Shown here one piece after another: positions 1-9,914 of a stretch of 64,000 nucleotides of DNA. This DNA comes from Aegilops tauschii subsp. strangulata (Eukaryota > Streptophyta > Magnoliopsida > Poales > Poaceae): positions 252,311,135 to 252,375,134 of the forward strand of contig NC_053037.3 of the NCBI RefSeq assembly GCF_002575655.3. The letters run 5' to 3'. Position numbers and translations under genes: made by a program. Below the pieces are notes generated by a model that was not told the origin of the DNA, did not search any database, and saw only the letters and a list, made by a program, of their open reading frames with translations. Position 1 is the stretch's first letter. Every line of letters starts with the position of its first letter.

Positions 1-1403
1 AAATTGCCCCACAAAAATAGCCCCAATTTTTTTTGTGATTTGTTGGTGTGATGAAGTTTTGTTGGATTTGATCCGCGGATTTCGTGTGTTGCAGGTAGAT
101 CTAGCTTTTCCCCATCTTTTCCCCAATTTCCATCCACAAAATCTTCCGAATTTTGCCCCGGATTTGACCTCTCCACGCGGTGTTCATCCACGGATCCCGA
201 GCCCGGACATCCGGCCCGACCAGCCCGGACATCCGGCCCCTGACAGCATCAACTCCATCCTCCACTCCGTTTACCGCCTAACTTTCGTCCAATTTTGTTC
301 CGGAGCCCACATACACTTCCGCATACCACCACCACTTCCGATAGCACCAACATAGCCTTTCCCGTTGCCAACTCCGACAATTTTGACCCGTTTTGTTTTG
401 AGAATTTGAGTGTGGTTTCCGTGTCCAATTGTGTTTCGGCTATCTAGGTACGGTTCGGCAACAACATCACCACCGCTCATCTTCGCCAAGGACTACTACG
501 AACGGCTACATTGGTATCACCTTCACCTTCATATCATCTTAGTATAGCGATATCATCATACTCTCTTGCATTTGCATTGATAAACCCATGGCCTTACTTT
601 TGCGTAGCTTACCCATCGAGACTAGCCTTTGAGTATTGCTGGCAACGTGACTTGTGCACATTAGTGTTCATACTTCACATAGCATACATACCATCATTGA
701 GTTGCATATCTTGGTATCATCTCTTGTGTCACAAAAGTTGTCTTCGCATACACAATTGCTATCTTGGTTCGTGAAGCATTGCATGAGAAAAGAGCTCAAA
801 CAACAAAGAGCCAAACAAGCTTTTAAGCAAAAAGGAGAAAGATAAGCAAAGAGCTTATAAGCAAGAACCATAGCATCATACAACATTAAGATTGTCATGC
901 TCGATCATCTTGGATCAAAGCATAGAAACATCATACATATAGCATACTTGGGATAGAAGTCGTTGCATTTTTGCTTAGTAGGTTGTCCACAAGTTCGTAT
1001 CCGCCTATTGTGCAATCGTGCTAGCGTCTCTCTAGTGTTGTGCAACAAGAGCATCTTGGTGGATTCCATATTTTGGCTCACCCTTGGTTGCCCAACCCCA
1101 CTTATCTATTTGCGTGTGTGTTTCCGTGTACCATATCTTGCTATTGGTCTACTTGTTGCATTTGCAAATTTGTGAATCTTTTCCAACATTATTGAGTCTC
1201 ACTTACAATTGCATCAAATTTTGTGCCACCATCCTAACCAAGCTCCACCATAAGCTTTTACTTGTATAGGTGTGAGAACCGACAAGAAACGGTACCAATT
1301 GTGCTATTTCCTTGCTACACATTGGAGTGATCTTTGATCCATTTTCAACATCGGTCAAGGTACATTTGGTATTGGTTCTTCTCTTTCTCCCACTAACATA
1401 TCT
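1..1403 (+). other. F3 leader (5' untranslated region), copy a
   Basis: Long non-coding leader between the F3 PBS (outside the window) and gag. It aligns with 15570-17035 and 54410-55851. No ORF in it is conserved between copies; the short ORFs here differ in frame and length from those in the other copies, so I treat them as chance. It carries two palindromic CCGGA-type motifs near 203-236. Confidence 0.75.
203..236. repeat. Palindromic motif pair in F3 leader (ACATCC variant)
   Basis: Two copies of CCGGACATCCGG (203-214 and 225-236), separated by 10 nt. Each is an interrupted palindrome with 5-bp arms. The same variant dominates the F3 LTR fragment at 13809-14096, whereas the leaders of copies b and c carry CCGGATCATCCGG. 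Confidence 0.85.
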
Positions 1404-3681
1404 TTGTTTGGAATGATGGATAAGCCAAATACTTCTACCAATCCACTCTTCTTGGAGCAAGACGACGACATGTCATCCTACGTCACCAAGACTCAACTAT
1501 TTGGTGCACACCGAGCTTTGCATCAAGAACAACTTGCTTTGGGCGATCGCATCGACAACCTCGCCACCGATCTACGACAATCTGAGCAACATACAAGAGA
1601 CTACTTCAACACATCCATGAGTTCCCTCAAAGAAGATATCCGAACCATGATGGTTCGCTCTTCTACAACTTCGTCCTCGTCAAGACAGAGCCGCTCAAGT
1701 CGACACTACGACGACACCATCTCCGGTTCAAGTACACCGACATCGAACACTCTTCGTCGTGCCGCGCGTCAAAACCGTCAAGCTAACCGCAATCCTCTAC
1801 ACGATACCAACTCTCAAGAGCATCGACATCGTCACAACCAAGCTGCTTTCGCACAAGCACAAGAACGGCAACGCCAACGACAACAAGAACAAGAGGAGCG
1901 AGCGCGACAACATCAAGATGCACAAGACGCCGAGGCGCAACGTCAAGAACGACAACTACGTGAAGCTCAAGCACTTGAAGCGCAACATGCTCTTCAAGAC
2001 TCAAGTCGTGCCGTAGCCAATCGAGGCCGACAAGCTCGACTACATCAAGAAGCACTTCGCGACGAAGCTCAAGAAAGGATTTACGAAGCACGTGTGCATC
2101 GACAAGCTCCTCGACATGATCGACAAGTTCCTCGTCAAGATCGACAAGCTCCTCCTCATGCGAGACAAGAACGTCAAGTCCATCGAGAGCAAGAAGACAA
2201 TGGACCACCTCCTCGCCAAGAGCATCAGGAGGAAGACAACCCTCCTCACCAAGAGCAACATGAGGAAGACAACCCTCCTCGCCAAGAGCGACATGAGATT
2301 GCCAATCCTCACCGACATGGGCGTCATCATCCCCGACCCCAACACAATGAAGAGCAACGATATGGTAAGCTAAAGTTCACCATGCCCAAGTTTACCGGAA
2401 GCAATGACCCCGAAGAGTACATATCATGGGCATTGAAGGTTGACAAAATCTTCCGCTTGCACAACTACGAAGAAGAGAAGAAGATCGCAATGGCATCCCT
2501 CGAATTCCAAGACTACGTCCTCATTTGGTGGGAACAAGTCATTGAGCGACGAGCGGCAAGAGGTGAACCACCCATCACCACTTGGGCACAAATGAAGGAT
2601 GTCATGAGAGCACGATTCGTGCCAAACTACTACAACCGCGACCTCTTCAAGAAACTCCAACAACTCAAGCAAGGAACCAAGAGCGTTGAAGAGTACTACA
2701 AGGAAATGGAGATTGCCATGATACGAGCCAATGTCAAAGAAGATGATGAGCAAACTATGGCACGTTTCTTGAATGGACTCAATAACCCTATCAAGAAGAT
2801 TGCCGACTTCCAACCATACTCGAACCTCATCGAGCTAGTGCATCAAGCTACCAAAGCGGAACGGCAAGTACAAGACGACTTCAAGTATGCCAAGTTCTCA
2901 TCCAAGTCCTATGGCCTCTCCAACAATCAAGCTTCAACGACTCCCACCACGAGCAATGGCGACAAGTCAAGTTACAAGAAAGCTTCGACAAGCTCAAGTC
3001 GTCCTCCTACTACAAGCAACTACAAGCCGAAAGCTTCATCATCATCTACTCCAACCGATGAGACCATCAAGACAAGTTCCATCAAATGTTTCACATGCGG
3101 AGGCCGAGGCCACAAGTCCTTCGAGTGCACAAACAAGCGCACCATGATCCTCAACGATGACGGCACCTACGACTCCATGAGTGAAGGAGAAATGGAAGCT
3201 CTTGAGCAAGTGGCCATGCATCGACAAGTGAACAATGAAGAAGAAGATGATCACATCTTTTGTGACGAAGACTCAAGTCCCGCTCTTGTTGTCTCCAAGG
3301 TCTTGACTCTTCACCATCAACAAGACGAAGACCAAAGATGCCATATCTTCCACACAAAGGCCGGCATCAATGGACGGTCCGTCAAGGTCATCATCGATGG
3401 AGGGAGTTGCCATAACTTGGCAAGTGAAGAGCTATCTCCAAACTCCAATTGGTCAAGATGAAGCGCCCGCACCCCTACAAGGTTCAATGGCTAAGCGACA
3501 CTGGCACCATACAAGTCGAGCAGAGAGTACAAGTCTCTTTCAAGATCGGCGCCTATGAAGACACTTTGGAGTGTGACGTCCTTCCGATGACCGTGTGCCA
3601 CCTCCTTGGATGGCCATGGCAATTTGACCGAGGCGTCATTCACAATGGGCGTACAAATCACTATAGCTTCAAGATGAAAGG
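1404..3681 (+). pseudogene. gag-pro: F3 gag-protease, frameshifted and truncated
   Basis: The first ATG of the frame (MFGMMDKP) is used because copies b and c share this start. An N-terminal region of about 320 residues is extremely rich in Gln, Arg, Glu and His, with tandem RQAPR-DRQ-type repeats. The retrotransposon gag domain follows, from LKFTMPKFTG onward, including the IWWEQV and EEYYKEME segments. A CCHC zinc knuckle (CFTCGGRGHKSFEC) sits at 3087-3128. A retropepsin-like motif [11 protein letters not shown] lies near 3390, with Asp-Gly-Gly instead of the usual Asp-Ser/Thr-Gly. Compared with copy b, one base is missing near 3435. That ends the 685-residue frame at 3461, and the homologous sequence resumes in another frame (from 3449) until LTR-a interrupts it. 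It is therefore not functional as a polyprotein. Confidence 0.88.
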
Positions 3682-4598
3682 TGATAGAGGCAAAGGTGTC
3701 CCGTCTTTCGATGAGATGATGGATATCGCTTTGGTGGAAGTCGACTTTGACGATCCGACTACGAACATGCGATGACGTCGCGCCTTAGCAATCGCTAAAC
3801 CAACTCCGAGAGGTTATTGACCACGCTGGAGCACGATCAACCTGACCACGAGGGTCTGTTTCCTGCGAGCAAACGAAGAACAAGCAAGAAACTGAGATTG
3901 CAATCTGGATATTGCGAATATAAGATGAAAGCTTTATTGATCAAGGTGGGGTTCTGTGACGCCTTTCTCTGGTCGTTGAACACAAACGAAGTACGCGAAG
4001 TTGCAGCTATGGCGAACTTTTAATCTAAACAAAACCCAAAGTCTAAACGACGCCCTAAGGGCTGTATATATGGAAGAAGAGGGGGGAATTTCGTGGCCCT
4101 TGGGGAAGGGGTCCGAAACCAACACTATCTCTTGTTTCCCCACACATACGGACTCTAAAAATAGCCTATACTCAAGTATTTCGAAATTACATGGGCCTGG
4201 CCCAATAATAAGGTGACGCCGCACCTAGAATAGCCTCTGGACAAAAGTTATGAAGTAGCATCTTGTATATTTCGTCCAAGGCTTCATGCACGCATTATGG
4301 TGGCTTCAACGTCCTGAAATCATCACTTGTAACTCCGTTCTTGTTCCCCATGCGCATGCCATCATCTCCATGCTTGTTCTTGCTCCAATGTTCATCCTTC
4401 TCAAAGCTAGGCCCTTCATTTGTAAGCAAAACAAATGTATCCAATTTAGGTAGCATCATATTCTCATGAACATTAGAATCATTACCAAGAAACGAAAGTA
4501 CCTGGTAATTTAATTGGCGTGCGCGAGCTCTAGTAATTGGTCCAGTATGTATAGCAGCAGGGGCTGTGGGTGTAACAATGGTATTGATGTCCTCATCA
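3682..4598 (-). repeat. F1 LTR-a (minus orientation)
   Basis: A complete 917 bp F1 LTR, reading TGATAGAGG to CTCATCA on the plus strand. It matches the other F1 LTRs in the window throughout. It was joined into the F3 copy a protease-RT region. The inner edge (4598) abuts a plus-strand F1 LTR 3' end fragment instead of a PPT or PBS, so it has no conventional internal partner. Confidence 0.92.
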
Positions 4599-4845
4599 CA
4601 TCATCTCATCGAAAGACAGGACACCTTTGCCTCTATCAGTTTCCTAATTTGCGCAAATCAAAGCTAATGCCACGTGTTGATGGTCCTTTTAAGGTGTTAG
4701 GGAAAATAAATGATAATGCATATAAACTTGAGCTGCCTGCAGATTTTGGGGTTAGTCCCACTTTTAACATTGCAGATTTGAAGCCTTATTTGGGTGAGGA
4801 AGATGAGCTTCCGTCGAGGACGACTTCATTTCAAGAAGGGGAGGA
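4599..4845 (+). mobile_element. Chimeric F1 fragment: LTR 3' tip fused to integrase C-terminus
   Basis: Positions 4599-4638 are the last 40 bp of a plus-strand F1 LTR, ending CCTCTATCA. They are fused directly, with no PBS or leader, to 4639-4845, the end of the F1 integrase coding region ([13 protein letters not shown] to FQEGEDDED). The F1 PPT AAGAAGGGGAGGA sits at 4833-4845, next to LTR-b. Everything between the LTR tip and the integrase C-terminus is deleted. Confidence 0.85.
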
Positions 4846-5753
4846 TGATGAGGACATCAATACCATTGTTACACCCACAACCCCTACTACTACATATATT
4901 GGACCAATTACTAGAGCTCGCGCACGCCAATTAAATTATCAGGTACTTTCGTTTCTTGGTAATGATTCTAATGTTCATGAGAATATGATGCTGCCTAAAT
5001 TGGATACATTTGTTTTACTTACAAATGAAGGGCCTGACATGGATAAGAGGGATGGACATTGGAGCAAGACCAAGCATGGAGATGATGGCATGCGCAAGGG
5101 GAACAAGAACGGAGTTACAAGTGATGATTTCAGGACTTTGAAGCCATCATAATGAGTGCATGAAGCCTTGGACGAAATATACAAGATGCTCGTCCAGAGG
5201 CTATTATATGTGCTGCATCACCTTATTATTGGGCCAGACCCATGTAATTTCGAAATACTTGAGTATAGGCTGTTTTTAGAGTCCGTATGTGTGGGGAAAC
5301 AAGAGATTGGGTTGGTTTCGTACCCCTCCCCCAGGGGCCACGAAATTCCCCTCCTCATCCTCCATATATACAACCCTTAGGGCACCGTTTAGACTTTGGG
5401 TTTTGTTTAGATTAAAGTTCGCCATAGCTGCAACTTCGCGTACTTCGTTTGTGTTCAACGACCAGAGAAAGGCGTCACAGAACCCCACCTTTGATCAATA
5501 AAGCCTTCCTCTTATATTCGCAATATCCATATTGCAATCTTAGTTTCTTGCTTGTTCTTCGTTTGCCTGCAGGAAACAGGCCTTCGTGGTCAGGTTGATC
5601 GTGCTCCGGCGTGGTCAATAACCTCTCGGAGTTGGTTTAGCGATTGCTAAGGCGCGACGTCCTCGCACGTTCGTAGTCGGATCGCGAAAGTCGACTTCCT
5701 CCAAAACGATAGCCACCATCTCATCGAAAGACGGGACACCTTTGCCTCTATCA
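4846..5753 (+). repeat. F1 LTR-b (plus orientation)
   Basis: 908 bp, from TGATGAGGACATC to CCTCTATCA. Its 5' part continues the pol frame and encodes the polyprotein tail with the [20 protein letters not shown] segment. It lacks a short stretch found in other copies around 5190 (the ACTTCATAACTT segment). With LTR-a it forms a large inverted repeat separated by 247 bp. The right flank is ACGGG, with no partner visible on the left. Confidence 0.92.
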
Positions 5754-5756
5754 ACG

Positions 5757-6055
5757 GGAGAAGCTTGCGCGCGGTGGCTCGCAGGACAAGGAGAAACTTT
5801 TGACTAATGCAAGCTCTCCCTCGCTCAGGCAGTGGACGTGCAACAGTTAATTCGGTGTCAGATTGCCAGAAGCATACACTATACTACTAGTACTATTATT
5901 GTTCGACTTCCCAAAGAGGCGAATAGCCTAGCGCAAAGTTTACTAGTACTAGTACTACTACTATAGTCTATAGAGGTATGTACTGTACTAGTACTAGGAA
6001 CCGGATGGAGGAGCATCTGCACTCTTATTATATTTTTAAAATGTGATAAAGCAAT
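5757..6055 (+). repeat. Direct repeat unit, left copy
   Basis: About 300 bp that recurs, diverged, at 6856-7130. Shared landmarks in order are AGAAGCTTG, CTTTTGACTAATGCAA, CGGTGT(C/T)AGATTGCCAGA, a TACTAG-rich stretch, and GGAGC(A/G)TCTG(C/T)ACTCTTAT. It may be a duplicated promoter or upstream region, or an undefined repeat; no coding signal is evident. Confidence 0.7.
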
Positions 6056-6092
6056 CTTCAACACATTTGGTTCTCTTCGAGGGTTCTCGCAT

Positions 6093-6320
6093 GTGATAAT
6101 GGAAGTTGATTGCATGGAACACTCGCCACAATTCTCGCCTAATTCTGGCTCATATCCTGTTACAAATAGGAGCGCTCGGTAATATTTCCTCCTTTTTGTT
6201 ATTTTTTTCAGCATGTAAACAGGTCAGCAAACCTTGCGGCGCATCTTTGTGCGAACCGTGCTTGCTGCACTTTGAATGTGGCCGAGAGCTGGCTTGATGA
6301 AACACCTCGCTTCCTACTTC
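6093..6320 (+). pseudogene. RNase H-like (RVT_3-type) domain fragment
   Basis: Conceptual translation in two frames gives VIMEVDCME, then WNTRHNSRLILAHILLQIG, then QHVNRSANLAAHLCANRA followed by SWLDETPRFL. This order (an acidic EVD block, an Asn-x-x-Ala-His block, then a Trp-x-x-x-x-Pro end) is typical of the plant RNase H-like domain of LINE-derived or domesticated reverse-transcriptase-like proteins. There is at least one frameshift after VDCME and there is no upstream part, so it is a relic. It lies between the two direct repeats and upstream of a MITE. The assignment is from motif memory only. Confidence 0.55.
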
Positions 6321-6436
6321 TTTTTTTGCGGGGTACGTCGCTTCCTAGTGACCAGTGTCTTGGCTGATTGTCCTAAGAATGCTTATATATGAATAATGCT
6401 CTCTCATTTACCTGCAAAAAAGATTAAGCCATATTA

Positions 6437-6790
6437 GAGCATGGTTAATAATAAAGTCTGCTGCTAGCTATATACCAATGCCATGTCACTTGAAGCCTTC
6501 GTAATAGCCTGCTAGTATAATAGGTGGGCTGTAAACTAGCTACTAGTACTTAATGCTTGCATGTGCAGGAAGAGAAGAAGACACGTGCTAATTGGTGGAA
6601 AGGAGATGCGGGTTGGCTCACGGGGCTGCATGCGGGCTGCAAGCAAGCTGCACGTCTTGTTTTTTGCGCTGTAGCCGGCGCTTGCTCAAGCGCCCGCTGC
6701 CTTGTTTTTTCTTCTTTCTCTCTTCCAGCTATCAATTTGATGACATGGAACTGCTTATAGCCTGCTGACTATGTACTATTATACTTGCTC
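6437..6790. mobile_element. Tourist/PIF-Harbinger-like MITE
   Basis: A 354 bp element flanked by TTA on both sides (6434-6436 and 6791-6793). The terminal inverted repeats are GAGCATGGTTAATAATA at the left and the reverse complement of TACTATTATACTTGCTC at the right, with similarity continuing to TATA about 35 bp inside. The size, non-coding content and 3-bp TTA duplication fit PIF/Harbinger MITEs. Confidence 0.7.
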
Positions 6791-6855
6791 TTAACCGGAA
6801 AGGAGGGAGTATGGACTAGCACTACTTTTTGGTGTGTCCCGTCAACTCGCAGAAC

Positions 6856-7130
6856 GAGGAGAAGCTTGCAGGACAAGGTGAAGCTCGCTTACGCCTTTTG
6901 ACTAATGCAACCTACCCTCGCCCAGGCGGTGGACATGCATCAGTTCATTCGGTGTTAGATTGCCAGAGGCATACACCGTAGTACCGAACATGCGGAGTAC
7001 CATCATTGTTCGACTTCACGAAGAGGCGAAGAGCCAAGCGCAAGGTTTAGTAGTACGAGTAGTACTACTACTAGAACCGCATGGTGGAGCGTCTGTACTC
7101 TTATTTTTTTAATCTCTGATAAAGTACACA
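6856..7130 (+). repeat. Direct repeat unit, right copy
   Basis: Diverged partner of 5757-6055 in the same orientation, about 1.1 kb downstream. It has several indels relative to the left copy, especially in the TAGTAGTACTACTAC stretch. Confidence 0.7.
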
Positions 7131-7390
7131 TTTATTCCAAAGAAGGGCGGAAAACGGCAGCCCAACATGTAATGATGATATCGATCAACCATGCTCAAAT
7201 ATATCTTGGCCTCCGTGTGAGCCCGTCTGTGTGTTCTCACTCCTCGTCTCTCTCAAGGAACGGCAGGTTGGCCATTTTGCCGTCAATTGAGATCGGTTTG
7301 CTCACACTCCGGTCCCACATGTCAGTGATATGCCAAGAGGAGGTGCGTTGACCGACTGGCCATACGCGTACTTGGTTTTGCACCTTCATA

Positions 7391-7751
7391 CTACTCCTCC
7401 CTCCGTCACAGTTTACAGGGCGCGCTTCATTATGATGCATTTCTCTCAATGCATTTCCACCACCAGAGAGACTTTAGACGCGTTTGGTTTAATGCTTAAT
7501 TAATTAAGGCGTGGTAACCGCAATCAAGTCCACAATTTTCTCTCGATGTACTACGGAGTGGAGTAAGTGCATGCATGTGTGTACCCGGGGTGGAAGCACT
7601 GCATGCATGTGTTTACGCATTATTTCCTCTAGTAATAGACGCCGTGCTATAACTACCAATGCTATTTTTCAGGCCGATCGCTAGTCGCCTTGGTCCCAGA
7701 GATTTTTTCTTTTTCTGAAGCGCGCTCTATAAACAGTGACGGATGGAGTAG
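7391..7751. mobile_element. Stowaway-type MITE (GGGCGCGCTTC group)
   Basis: 361 bp with terminal inverted repeats of about 35 bp. The left end reads CTACTCCTCCCTCCGTCACA and continues with CAGGGCGCGCTTC; the right end is its near reverse complement, ending GACGGATGGAGTAG. TA dinucleotides flank both ends (7389-7390 and 7752-7753), as expected for Tc1/mariner-derived Stowaway elements. No coding capacity. Confidence 0.8.
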
Positions 7752-7900
7752 TATGAGCGGATTCAAAGAAGAGCGTACTGATGGTTGCTTCTTCCGAGCA
7801 ACTTACAGTGGGAAAGGTGGGGCTTAGGATTTGACTGCTCATTACTCACTATTAATGTGGCGCAACGACTGGGCTGAGTCTCCCATGCGGCTGTGCACTA

Positions 7901-8112
7901 CCCCCTCGGTTCTTAAATATACTCCGGAGTATTTGTCTTTCTAGAGATTTCAACGAGTGACTACTCAAATATTTGTCTTTTTAGAGATTCAAATGGACTA
8001 CTACATACGGATGTATATAGACATATTTTAGAGTGTAGATTCACTCATTTTCCTTCGTATGTAGTCACTTGTTGAAATCTCTAGAAAGACAAATATTTGT
8101 GAACGGAGGGAG
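7901..8112. mobile_element. Stowaway-type MITE (CTCCCTCCG group)
   Basis: About 212 bp, flanked by TA (7899-7900 and 8113-8114). It begins CCCCCTCGGTTCTTAAATAT and ends GAACGGAGGGAG. The internal blocks TTAGAGATTCAAATGG and TAGAGTGTAGATTCACTC are the ones I know from abundant Triticeae Stowaway MITEs, which is the main taxonomic clue in the window. Part of the left arm is duplicated (AGTATTTGTCTTTCTAGAG and AATATTTGTCTTTTTAGAG). Confidence 0.85.
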
Positions 8113-8114
8113 TA

Positions 8115-8199
8115 CACATACGAAGCAAAATGAGTGAATCCACACTCTAAAATGCCCATTTGAAATTTGTAAAAAGACAAATATTTAGGAATGAAGGAG
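8115..8199. mobile_element. Partial Stowaway MITE abutting the previous one
   Basis: The right half of the same MITE family (AATGAGTGAATCCACACTC to ATTTAGGAATGAAGGAG), followed by TA. It starts immediately at the TA duplication of the complete copy. Either the complete copy inserted into this one, or the pair arose by a partial duplication. Confidence 0.7.
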
Positions 8200-8853
8200 T
8201 ATAATTTTGTGCATGGCACATGGACCCGGATGCCGAAGAGGCTTCTGGCAATGCTATCAAGCTTCCAGCATTTGTTTACATAATTGACGTACTATACAAA
8301 TAATTTTCCAGTGACATGAAATTGTACAATGGTGTGAGCTTTCAGCTTTTGTTTCGTGTGTCTTGCCATCGATGCTCTTTTGGAAACAATAAAAAACTAA
8401 CTTCCTTGCTAATGCATCTCAATTATTAGCAGATCAGAGCTAATATTTACATCACAACTGAAGACAAAGTTGTGAGAAGGTGTTAAATTAAAATTGATCC
8501 ATGCTTTCATTGGCAGCAACGTCCCCCCAGGTCTGTCTAAATCAACAAGGCATGTTGGGAAAAAAAAGTAGCTGTCTGGAGCATGCAACATTCCGATCAT
8601 TTTGTGCAGTTCCACTAAAATAGAGCTGAGCGTCCCTGTTCCAAAGATATTAAGTGTGATTACGATAATAGAGGACTGCTGATGAAACAATAAACACACA
8701 AATAGAAGCCGGTCACCTTTGCAGTCTCTCTTAAGACTAACTAGTTGGAGAAGATTAGGCTCGGAGTTGGATGAGGAGGATAGAGAAAAAGCAATCTCCC
8801 TTTGTGCAGTCGCACTGAAATGTAGAGACGTTGCCCGTGTGACATTTTAGTAC

Positions 8854-8896
8854 AACTGCACAAAACACTCTTAAGAAAAAAGTGATTTGTGCAGTT
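8854..8896. repeat. Short perfect-type hairpin
   Basis: AACTGCACAAAACACTC (8854-8870) pairs with the inverted copy ending TTTGTGCAGTT (8886-8896) around a short A-rich loop. A further copy of TTTGTGCAGT at 8801-8810 can pair with the same left arm, and another lies at 8601-8610. No gene is attached to it. Confidence 0.7.
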
Positions 8897-8997
8897 CACC
8901 AAAAGGTCGCAATAGCAACGAGTGAAATGGATAGTCCTATTTGCAAAAAAGAGGTAGAAAGGAAACAATTACTGGCCAATAACAGTTGATGACACAT

Positions 8998-9914
8998 TGA
9001 TAGAGGCAAAGGTGTCCCGTCTTTCGATGAGATGATGGATATCGCTTTGGTGGAAGTCGACTTTGACGATCCGACTACGAACGTGCGATGACGTCGCGCC
9101 TTAGCAATCGCTAAACCAACTCCGAGAGGTTATTGACCACGCCGGAGCACGATCAACCTGACCACGAGGGTCTGTTTCCTGCGAACAAACGAAGAACAAG
9201 CAAGAAACTGAGATTGCAATCTGGATATTGCGAATATAAGATGAAAGCTTTATTGATCAAGGTGGGGTTCTGTGACGCCTTTGTCTGGTCGTTGAACACA
9301 AACAAAGTACGCGAAGTTGCAGCTATGGCGAACTTTTAATCTAAACAAAACCCAAAGTCTAAACGGTGCCCTAAGGGCTGTATATATGGAGGAAGAGGGG
9401 GGAATTTCGTGGCCCTTCGAGAAGAGGTCCGAAACCAACCTTATCTCTTGTTTCCCCACACATACGGACTCTAAAAACAGCCTATACTTATGTATTTCGA
9501 AATTACATGGGCCAGGCCCAATAATAAGGTGACGCAGCACCTAGAATAGCCTCTGGACGAAATTTATGAAGTGGCATCTTGTATATTTCGTCTAGGGCTT
9601 CATTCACTCCTTATGGTGGCTTCAAAGTCCTGAAATCATCACTGGTAACTCCGTTCTTGTTCCCCTTACGCATGCCATCAACTCCATGCTTGTTCTTGCT
9701 CCAATGTTCATCCTTCTCAAAGCTAGGCCCTTCATTTGTAAGCAAAACAAATGTATCCAATTTAGGCAGCATCATATTCTCATGAACATTAGAATCATTA
9801 ACAAGAAACGAAAGTACCTGGTAATTTAATTGGCGTGCGCGAGCTCTAGTAATTGGTCCAGTATGTATAGCAGTAGGGGCTGTGGGTGTAACAATGGTAT
9901 TGATGTCCTCATCA
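8998..9914 (-). repeat. F1 LTR-c (3' LTR of a minus-strand remnant)
   Basis: 917 bp, plus-strand reading TGATAGAGG to CTCATCA, followed by the complement of the PPT (TCCTCCCCTTCTT, 9915-9927). The left flank is CACAT (8993-8997), which is not repeated at the far LTR (GTACA at 13074). The element is therefore not a simple insertion between its present neighbours. Confidence 0.93.

Larger units (their letters stand above)
1..3681 (+). mobile_element. F3 Ty3/gypsy retrotransposon, copy a (both ends truncated)
   Basis: This is the 5' leader plus gag-protease part of an F3 element. Position 1 corresponds to roughly 90 nt downstream of the primer binding site in F3 copy b (about 15570), so the 5' LTR lies outside the window. 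The right end is abrupt: coding sequence stops at 3681 inside the region after the protease, where a minus-strand F1 LTR begins. The five bases before that LTR are AAAGG. No AAAGG follows the F1 LTR complex (ACGGG is found at 5754), so the rest of this F3 copy was lost after the F1 insertion. Similarity to 15570-19270 and 54410-57598 runs nearly the whole length. Confidence 0.9.
5754..8997. other. Low-copy-looking spacer between F1 elements
   Basis: This 3.2 kb contains no intact gene that I can recognise. It holds a pair of direct repeats (5757-6055 and 6856-7130), an RNase H-like coding fragment, three complete MITEs and a partial one, and an inverted-repeat cluster near 8600-8900. For 8203-8600 and 8900-8997 I see nothing beyond unique-looking AT-rich sequence. 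Confidence 0.6.

Noticed and set aside
9250..9540. Recurrent 68-96-residue ORFs in F1 LTRs (for example MLRHLIIGPGPCNFEI) as conserved small proteins
   Set aside because: They recur because the LTR recurs. They lie in LTR non-coding or antisense sequence, and vary in start and stop without a consistent frame signal.
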